Shown here: piece by piece, positions 42,790 to 47,667 of the stretch
Layout of the letters: each line of letters starts with the position of its first letter
How positions within the stretch are numbered: position 1 is the first letter of the stretch
Origin: Microbacterium sp. MYb54
GTDB lineage: Bacteria > Actinomycetota > Actinomycetes > Actinomycetales > Microbacteriaceae
Length of the DNA: 47,667 nt
Direction: 5' to 3'
Assembly: GCF_002979515.1 (NCBI RefSeq)
Contig: NZ_PCPA01000025.1
Location: 1-47,667 of the forward strand
Program-made: the position numbers and the translations under genes
The notes under the pieces: model-generated
The model's database searches: none
Told to the model about the DNA's origin: nothing
What the model saw: only the letters and a program-made list of their open reading frames with translations

Positions 42790-44220
42790 CTAGACCGACA
42801 TGGCGTTGTCGGGTTGCAGGGCCGAGGCCCGTGGCTTCGTCATGGTGATCGCGGTGATGATCGCCCCGAGGAGAGCGAGGATCGCTGCGCCGATGAATGC
42901 GGCGGAGTACCCCTGGGTGAGCTCCACCGGGGAGGCGTCTGTGCCGGCGATGCCGTAGACGATCGCGGTGAGTACTGCGAGTCCGAGCGCAGAGCCGATC
43001 TGGTAACTGGTGCTGACCAGTCCGGACGCGACGCCGGTCTCTGCGGGCGGTGCCGCATTGATGGCGGTGCCGAGCGACGGCACGAACGCGAGCGACATGC
43101 CGAGCGCGGCCAGCAGGGACGCGGGCAGGACATCGACCGCGTAGTTGCCGTCAGGGCGGACGAAGGCGAGCCACGCTAGTCCGGCCGCGAGCAGCAGGAG
43201 GCCGCTGACGATCAGGGACTTCGCGCCGAATCGCTCCTGCAGACGCGGTGCCAGGGCGATCATGACGATCACGACCAAGCCGGTCATCGGAAGGAGTGCG
43301 GCGCCGGCGGCGAACGCACTCGCGCCGAGCACCTGCTGCAGGTACAGGTTCAGGAAGAACCACATCGACACCCAGGCCGCTCCGAGCATCAGCTGTGCCG
43401 CGTTCGCGGCACCCAGGAGCGGCGCGCGGAGCAGGCTCAGGCGCAGCAGCGGGTTGCGGCTGCGCGCCTGGATGACGAAGAAGATCACCAGCAGCACGAT
43501 GCCCGCGGCCAGCATGCCCAGGGTTGACCAGGTGAGCCAGCCGACCTCGGGGGCGTTGACGACCGCGTAGACGACCGCGGCCAGTCCCACCGTCACCGTG
43601 ATGGCTCCGCCGATGTCGATGGAGCCCGTCGCCTTGCGGACGGTGCGGGGGAGTGCGGTCGCGGTGAAGGCGAGCACGAAGAGCGCGATCGGCACCGTGA
43701 CGTAGAAGACCCACGGCCAGCTCACGTACTCGGTCAGGACTCCGCCGAGGAAGACGCCGGCCGTGCCGCCGATCGGTGCGGCGGCCCCGTAGACGGCGAA
43801 GGCCTTGGGGAGATCGGATGTGCCTCCGAACAGCATCATCAGCAGGGTGAGTGCGGCGGGGGCGATCATCGCGGACCCGGCGCCCTGGATGGCGCGACCG
43901 GCGATCTCGACCCCGACGTTGCCGGCAGCCCCGGCCATGATCGACCCGGCGATCAGGACGAGCCAGCCGAGCACGAAGATCTTCCGCGCACCGAAGGCAT
44001 CGGACAGGCGGCCTCCCAGCAGGAGCAGGCCACCGAAGGCCACGACGTAGGCATTGAAGACCCAGGACAGGGACTCGGGGGTGAAGCCGAGGGCGCGCTG
44101 GATGTCGGGGAGGGCGACGCCGATGATCGAGGTGTCCATGATGACCACGAACTGTGCGGTGGCGATCAGGACGAGCCCGAGCCACCGCTTCGCTCGTGAC
44201 ATGGGTGGGGGTGTGGACAT
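42790..44220 (-). CDS. MFS transporter, DHA2 (EmrB/QacA-like) family
   Basis: This 476-residue exporter has about 14 hydrophobic helices. Family motifs are VVIMDTSIIGVALPDIQRAL in helix 1, the motif A loop LGGRLSDAFGARKIF and the motif C-like GAAAPIGGTAGVFLGGVLTE. DHA2 members extrude drugs, dyes or siderophores with protons. An AGGAGGAAAG ribosome-binding site precedes the ATG. The promoter carries a CsoR-type box directly beside a TAGGCT -10-like hexamer, so the gene is probably copper-inducible. Whether it transports copper complexes is unknown. Confidence 0.9.
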   Translation of the reverse strand: MSTPPPMSRAKRWLGLVLIATAQFVVIMDTSIIGVALPDIQRALGFTPESLSWVFNAYVVAFGGLLLLGGRLSDAFGARKIFVLGWLVLIAGSIMAGAAGNVGVEIAGRAIQGAGSAMIAPAALTLLMMLFGGTSDLPKAFAVYGAAAPIGGTAGVFLGGVLTEYVSWPWVFYVTVPIALFVLAFTATALPRTVRKATGSIDIGGAITVTVGLAAVVYAVVNAPEVGWLTWSTLGMLAAGIVLLVIFFVIQARSRNPLLRLSLLRAPLLGAANAAQLMLGAAWVSMWFFLNLYLQQVLGASAFAAGAALLPMTGLVVIVMIALAPRLQERFGAKSLIVSGLLLLAAGLAWLAFVRPDGNYAVDVLPASLLAALGMSLAFVPSLGTAINAAPPAETGVASGLVSTSYQIGSALGLAVLTAIVYGIAGTDASPVELTQGYSAAFIGAAILALLGAIITAITMTKPRASALQPDNAMSV

Positions 44221-44271
44221 GTTCTTTCCTCCTGTGAAGCTGTGCCGGACGACCCGGTCGCGGTGTAGCCT

Positions 44272-44288
44272 ATACCCATGGGGGGTAG
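44272..44288. promoter_or_regulatory. CsoR box upstream of the MFS-UspA operon
   Basis: ATACCC-ATGGG-GGGTAG has one mismatch from the pattern at copB and copZ. It touches a minus-strand TAGGCT (44267-44272). Confidence 0.55.
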
Positions 44289-44290
44289 GG

Positions 44291-44425
44291 GTGCTCGGGT
44301 GTGATCAACGCATCATCGATGGCGCCGACGCCGCGCGGTTCGTCGCGACGGTCGAGGAACGCCTCGAAGAAGGGGCGTTCGCGCCGGATCTCGGGATCTC
44401 CTCACGCGACTCGCGGGAAGGGTGA
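44291..44425 (+). pseudogene. Remnant of a 2-oxoacid dehydrogenase acyltransferase (E2) C-terminus
   Basis: A 44-codon frame reads VLGCDQRIIDGADAARF, then VATVEERLEEGAFAPDLGI, and a stop. This matches the catalytic C-terminal block of lipoamide acyltransferases (S-x-DHRxxDGADAARF...LLE), but the catalytic His of DHR is Gln here, and all upstream sequence is missing. The frame runs directly out of the MFS promoter. It is best seen as a decayed 3' fragment left by deletion or insertion, although expression of a short peptide cannot be excluded. Confidence 0.6.
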
Positions 44426-44489
44426 GACGGGGGCACGCCGCCGTGGGCACAGCGTCAGCCGCGATCCCGGATGGTTCGGACCTTGACGC

Positions 44490-44855
44490 CTACGAGGCCA
44501 TGAAACGGAAGACCGCGACGAAAGCCGCGAGCAACAGGAGAGTGGCGTTGAACGGTACGGACTTCGCTTCGCGGATGCGGATGTGGATCACGATCGCGAC
44601 GGCCTGAAGGAGTACGAGTCCTATGGCGGCGATCGGCGTCAGGATCGGGGCGATGCCGGTGAGCCACGGCAGGATCAGCCCGATCGCTCCCAGGATCTCG
44701 AGTGTGCCGACGGCCTTGATGATCGCGGGCGACGCCGAGCGGGTCCAGCTCATCGTCTGCGCCAACTCCGCCTTCGAGCGGAGTATCTTCGCGCCGCCCG
44801 TGAACAGGTAGAGGAGGGCGAGTAGACCGGAAACGATCCAGACGGCGATGTTCAT
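44490..44855 (-). CDS. DoxX family membrane protein
   Basis: This 121-residue protein has four transmembrane helices. It begins IAVWIVSGLLALLYLFTGGA with the DoxX signature of a small-residue helix followed by KILRSKAELAQTM, and has LEILGAIGLILPWLTGI in the centre. DoxX proteins are membrane proteins often tied to redox or thiol stress. It starts at an ATGA overlapping the stop of the lipoprotein gene, so the two form one operon. Confidence 0.85.
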   Translation of the reverse strand: MNIAVWIVSGLLALLYLFTGGAKILRSKAELAQTMSWTRSASPAIIKAVGTLEILGAIGLILPWLTGIAPILTPIAAIGLVLLQAVAIVIHIRIREAKSVPFNATLLLLAAFVAVFRFMAS

Positions 44856-45265
44856 CGGGTGTCCTCGGCCACGGTCATCGGGATCTCCACCTCATACTCG
44901 TGAGCGCCGATCCAGAGCACCGCGTCTCCAGGGTCGGCGGAGGCAGGAATGTCGACCTGGCCACTGAAAGCGCGGTCGACGATCGCGATGTCGCCCAGCG
45001 AGACGGTGCCGTCAGGCCCCCGCCATTCGACGGAGACCAGCGGCCACGGCTCATCGAACGAGTGGTTGGTGTCGTTGCAGGGGCCCCAGTACCGTCCGCT
45101 GACCGTGACGGTCTGATCCGCCGTGGTGGACGTCGGCGACGCGGTCGCCTCCACAGCGACGCACGCCCCGGACGACTGCCCCGCGCAGCCCGTCACGACC
45201 AGCGCGGCGAACGACAGGGCGACGGCGCTAGCGGTGCGGCGGCTCCTCATCGACGACATGCTCAT
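44852..45265 (-). CDS. Putative lipoprotein upstream of doxX
   Basis: This protein of about 137 residues has a type II signal peptide: RSRRTASAVALSFAALVVTG followed by the lipobox Cys. The mature part contains Cys in GACVAVEA and GPCNDTN, and beta-rich segments (QTVTVSGRYWGPC, VSVEWRGPDGTVSLGDIAIV) reminiscent of an Ig-like domain. Several in-frame ATGs (45265, 45259, 45250) are possible starts, and no clear ribosome-binding site decides among them. Translation is coupled to doxX. Function is unknown. Confidence 0.7.
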   Translation of the reverse strand: MSMSSMRSRRTASAVALSFAALVVTGCAGQSSGACVAVEATASPTSTTADQTVTVSGRYWGPCNDTNHSFDEPWPLVSVEWRGPDGTVSLGDIAIVDRAFSGQVDIPASADPGDAVLWIGAHEYEVEIPMTVAEDTR

Positions 45266-45351
45266 TGATACCGCGTCTGAAGACGGTGCGGCGCACTTCG
45301 ACTTCGAATCGATACCCGGCGTCGACAGGGGGTGCAGCGCGCGGAGGCGAG

Positions 45352-45357
45352 TAGCCT
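45352..45357 (+). promoter_or_regulatory. Putative -10 (TAGCCT) of the DUF7882-like gene
   Basis: TAGCCT ends 6 nt before the ATG, and no Shine-Dalgarno sequence is present. Confidence 0.45.
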
Positions 45358-45363
45358 CAGTCC

Positions 45364-45660
45364 ATGGGAACTCTCGAGTACAACAGCTCACGACCTCCGA
45401 TCGAGGTCGATGATGCGACGTTGGCGCACCTAAAGATCGTGATCGGGACGAAGCTGCGCCGCCACGAGAGCTTCATGATGACGTGGCTGCCGGAGGTGAA
45501 GAATCCTGCCGGCCGTCTCACGATCTGGATGCACCCGGCGATTCCGCTGATCTTCGCGTACGAAGGCTCGAAGATGCCGGAGATCGACACGAAGCGGATC
45601 GAGCACATGATGGAGAACCTCAACGCCCGCGGAGAACTCGTCCTCGATCAGCTCGGATAG
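45364..45660 (+). CDS. DUF7882-like small protein
   Basis: This 98-residue protein of an actinobacterial family is often mislabelled as ATP-dependent DNA ligase. It begins MGTLEYNSSRPPIEVDDATL and has LAHLKIVIGTKLRRHESFMM, the conserved GRLTIWMHPAIPLIFAYEG and a C-terminal helix. No catalytic motif of a ligase is present. It is a compact alpha/beta protein of unknown function, monocistronic and probably translated from a leaderless message. Confidence 0.72.
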   Translation: MGTLEYNSSRPPIEVDDATLAHLKIVIGTKLRRHESFMMTWLPEVKNPAGRLTIWMHPAIPLIFAYEGSKMPEIDTKRIEHMMENLNARGELVLDQLG

Positions 45661-45777
45661 GTCCGCCATCCGTCGTTCTCTCGGCCGATCCGCGTTCGCT
45701 TTCGCCGGCGTCATGCTCATGGCCCTGAGGCGTGCACGGCGCCCGCTCGCCTGAGGTCGGCTCCGGCGGGTGCTCCC

Positions 45778-45783
45778 TATAGT
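45778..45783 (+). promoter_or_regulatory. Putative -10 (TATAGT) of the lipoprotein gene
   Basis: TATAGT ends 6 nt before the ATG and is the closest match in the window to the TATAAT consensus among these start-proximal hexamers. Confidence 0.5.
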
Positions 45784-45789
45784 TGGGGC

Positions 45790-46365
45790 ATGCAACGGCG
45801 CTCCGCTCTGGTCCTCGGCCTTACTGCACTTCTGCTCCTGACAGGCTGCACATCGGCAGCGGTTGCCGGCGGTGGATCCACCGCTCCGAACAGCGAGGCC
45901 ACCGCATCGCCGACCGCGGAGTCACAGGAGCTGGACGCCGCCGCGCAGCAGGCCCAGGCGTGGTTGGATGCGGCCGTCGTGCCTCCGGGGGCCGTGCGCG
46001 TTGCTGACAGCCCCGCCTCGTTCAACTCGTATCAGGGGTGGCCGTGCACGCCGGTCGCCGAGCTCAAGGGGTACTGGACCCTCGCAGACTCGACCGTCGC
46101 CGAAGCCGCGAACTGGTTGCAGGAGAACCCGCCCGCCGACCTCGTCATCACGACCGGGACCGAGCCGCAGTCGGAAGACGCGAACCTCGACGGCGTGCTC
46201 GTCGGCTACATCCCGGCAGACGAGTCGCAGCAGGGCATCGTCTACACGGTCGCGAAGATGGATCCGGGCATCGCGATCAGGGCAGAGGTCGCGGCCCTCA
46301 GCGCGTCCGCGACGTGTGCTTCGCTCGCCCCCGGCGAGACCTGGGGCAAACCGGGACAGGGCTGA
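45790..46365 (+). CDS. Putative secreted lipoprotein
   Basis: This 191-residue protein has a lipoprotein signal peptide (QRRSALVLGLTALLLLTG, lipobox LTGC with Cys20), a Ser/Thr/Ala-rich linker (about 22-48) and a small folded domain. The domain has AAQQAQAWLDAAVVPPGAVR, a WPCTPVAELKGYW segment and a second Cys near the end (SATCASLAPG) that may form a disulfide. No characterised family is recognised. It is surface-exposed, monocistronic and probably leaderless. Confidence 0.72.
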   Translation: MQRRSALVLGLTALLLLTGCTSAAVAGGGSTAPNSEATASPTAESQELDAAAQQAQAWLDAAVVPPGAVRVADSPASFNSYQGWPCTPVAELKGYWTLADSTVAEAANWLQENPPADLVITTGTEPQSEDANLDGVLVGYIPADESQQGIVYTVAKMDPGIAIRAEVAALSASATCASLAPGETWGKPGQG

Positions 46366-46398
46366 GCGCCTCCGCGGCCGCAAGCATGGTGACGCTCG

Positions 46399-47463
46399 CT
46401 ACCCGGCGGGAACGCAGACCGAGGCCGACGTGAGGTGGATCAGGCCGTCGATGCTCGAGGTGTCTTTGATGCCCAACCGGGCGATGGGGAGGGTCTCGCT
46501 GTAGCGGATGTCCTCGTGCATCGCCCTGTCCTTCTCGTAGCCGGCCTGGTCCCACACCGCGAGGATCCGCTCGACAGATCGGGTGTTGTCGTCGGTGCGG
46601 AACCCGATCTGCACCTCGCGCCGTGTGCCGGCGCCCTCCGTGCACGGCGTCGAGATCATCGACAGTGTGGAGGCGTCCAGCGGTGCGCCCGAGGCATCGA
46701 CGACCGTTCCCGAGGCGGCCGCGAAGGACGCGCCGATGATCTCCCGCATGTCGCTCTCGACCGCCGGCGCCGTCGCCGGCTCAGCGGAAGGGCGCGTCGG
46801 GATCGGATCCGCAAAGGGGTCGGCTCCTGGCCGCAGCCCGCACTGCGGCGTCCGACTGTCGAGAACGGGCAGCGAGACCGACGTCCCCGAGCCGGCGGTC
46901 ACCCCCATGCTCGCGACGGGGCGGTTGACCGCATAGTCGATGGTCAGCGTTCCCTGCTCCTCGGTCACGGCATAGCCGCCCATCGAGAACGGCTGGTAGG
47001 CGTTGTCACCCGACGTCATCGCGACCTGGGTGACGATGAACGCGCCATCCTGCCGGTACACCGTGCCGCTCGACCCCATCAGGAATGCGCGCTCGACGAC
47101 CACGTATCCGGTGTCGCATCCACCGTGCAGCACGGGCGTCACGTTCACCTCGACGGTCAGGACCGAGGCGAGGGCCGCGAGGGCTCCGGCGCACGAGGCG
47201 AGGACGATGCCGATGACCTTCAGCGGCAGCATCCATCGTGGCGCTTCGACGCTCCACAGTCCGACGCAGAGGGCGGCGAACGCGAGGAACACGGACAGCG
47301 TCAGCAGACTGCGCTCGTCCAGTGGGCCGATGAGGACGGATGCGGTCCCCGACGATGCGGACGACACCGTGACCACCCAGAACACGACGGCCGTGGCGAA
47401 TGCGAACACCCCGCCCGCGACCCATGTGACTGTGCGTCGAGGGGAGCGTGGGGCCGGAGTCAC
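46399..47463 (-). CDS. Hypothetical membrane protein with large extracytoplasmic domain
   Basis: This 354-residue protein has about three N-terminal transmembrane helices (roughly 10-32, 50-68, 78-103), then about 250 residues probably outside the cell. That part has Cys pairs (HGGCDTGYV, TPQCGLRPG, ISTPCTEGAG, ASVCVPAG), a Pro/Ala-rich stretch (PIPTRPSAEPATAPAV) and a basic TRREVQIGFRTDDNTRSVER segment. No known family is recognised. The GTG start is supported by a TAGGCT hexamer ending 6 nt upstream. It converges on the lipoprotein gene. Confidence 0.65.
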   Translation of the reverse strand: MTPAPRSPRRTVTWVAGGVFAFATAVVFWVVTVSSASSGTASVLIGPLDERSLLTLSVFLAFAALCVGLWSVEAPRWMLPLKVIGIVLASCAGALAALASVLTVEVNVTPVLHGGCDTGYVVVERAFLMGSSGTVYRQDGAFIVTQVAMTSGDNAYQPFSMGGYAVTEEQGTLTIDYAVNRPVASMGVTAGSGTSVSLPVLDSRTPQCGLRPGADPFADPIPTRPSAEPATAPAVESDMREIIGASFAAASGTVVDASGAPLDASTLSMISTPCTEGAGTRREVQIGFRTDDNTRSVERILAVWDQAGYEKDRAMHEDIRYSETLPIARLGIKDTSSIDGLIHLTSASVCVPAG

Positions 47464-47469
47464 GTCTGA

Positions 47470-47475
47470 AGCCTA
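47470..47475 (-). promoter_or_regulatory. Putative -10 (TAGGCT) for the 47463 gene
   Basis: The minus-strand TAGGCT ends 6 nt before the GTG start. The long inverted repeat begins only 22 nt further upstream. Confidence 0.4.
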
Positions 47476-47497
47476 GGCGGCGCCAGGGCTCGAGCCG

Positions 47498-47667
47498 CGC
47501 GATCCCCAGCCGACTCTCGGCTCCCCGGGTCTGTGCGACTCGCCGAGTGCACGGCTTGTCCGCGAGCGCACGGCTTGTCGACGCAGGCATCCGGTGCATT
47601 CGGCGGCAAGCCGTGCACTCGGCGAGTCGCACAGACCCGGGGAGCCGAGAGTCGGCTGGGGATCGCG
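47498..47667. repeat. Perfect 61-bp inverted repeat with nested GAGTGCACGGCTT repeats
   Basis: The left arm (47498-47558) begins CGCGATCCCCAGCCGACTCT and ends GAGTGCACGGCTTG. The right arm (47607-47667) is its exact reverse complement and reaches the window edge, so the repeat may extend further. The 48-nt centre holds another CGCACGGCTTGTCG and a CATCCGGTGCATTCGGCGG unit related to the repeat at the left end of the window. It may be a REP/MITE-type element or an extreme hairpin. The rest of 47464-47497 shows only promoter sequence. Confidence 0.9.

Noticed and set aside
43585..43599. CCCACCGTCACCG match to the 3' end of tRNA-Ser, considered as an attR site
   Set aside because: It lies inside the MFS coding sequence and is only about 13 bases long, with no integrase or other island marker between. 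A chance match is more likely.

Overview
The window looks like chromosomal DNA of a high-GC actinobacterium of the Microbacteriaceae, most likely Microbacterium or a close relative. This is inferred from gene content and style: an actinobacterial ClpC, a short GNAT-type N-acetylglutamate synthase, SseB-like and DUF7882-like small proteins, DUF2975/Xre pairs, many GTG starts, dense ATGA/GTGA gene overlaps, and about thirteen genes whose likely -10 hexamer ends only 6-7 nt before the start codon (leaderless transcripts).

Layout. 1-4360: a sugar or polyol catabolic operon: the C-terminal part of a DUF993 aldolase-like protein, two TIM-barrel isomerase/epimerases, a LacI regulator and glycerate kinase. 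4436-13679: housekeeping and accessory genes: pgm, pheA, a small unknown gene, three 20-bp tandem repeats, a luciferase-like monooxygenase, a CPA1 Na+/H+ antiporter, a DAACS dicarboxylate symporter, and an operon of two DUF2975-type membrane proteins plus an Xre regulator behind a 37-bp palindromic operator. 13869-19881: clpC, argA, a membrane-anchored unknown, an SseB-like protein and radA. 19982-26498: a putative four-cysteine Fe-S regulator overlapping cydABDC, a cytochrome bd oxidase operon with its CydDC exporter.

26518-35556 is the most accessory part. It holds a divergent pair (an HxD...H oxygenase-like protein and a MetE-like zinc methyltransferase barrel) sharing a palindrome; tRNA-Ser(CGA); a two-gene insert downstream of it encoding an FRG-domain protein and a PD-(D/E)XK nuclease-like protein, a candidate defence pair; a LysR regulator divergent from mesX-mesD, the oxygen-dependent, folate- and cobalamin-independent methionine synthase system; and a possible GIY-YIG-like protein.

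35594-44288 is a copper homeostasis block, all on the minus strand: copB(CPH)-csoR, copZ - secreted metal-binding protein - copA(CPC) - YHS protein, and an MFS exporter - UspA. Each of the three transcription units has an ATACCC-N5-GGGTAT-type box in its promoter region, which points to one CsoR regulon. Beside it lies a short decayed fragment of a dihydrolipoamide acyltransferase gene. 44490-47463 carries DoxX, lipoproteins and small unknown proteins.

Both ends of the window carry the same family of palindromic repeat (core GAGTGCACGGCTT). At the left edge it sits in frame inside the DUF993 gene. At the right edge it is the centre of a perfect 61-bp inverted repeat.
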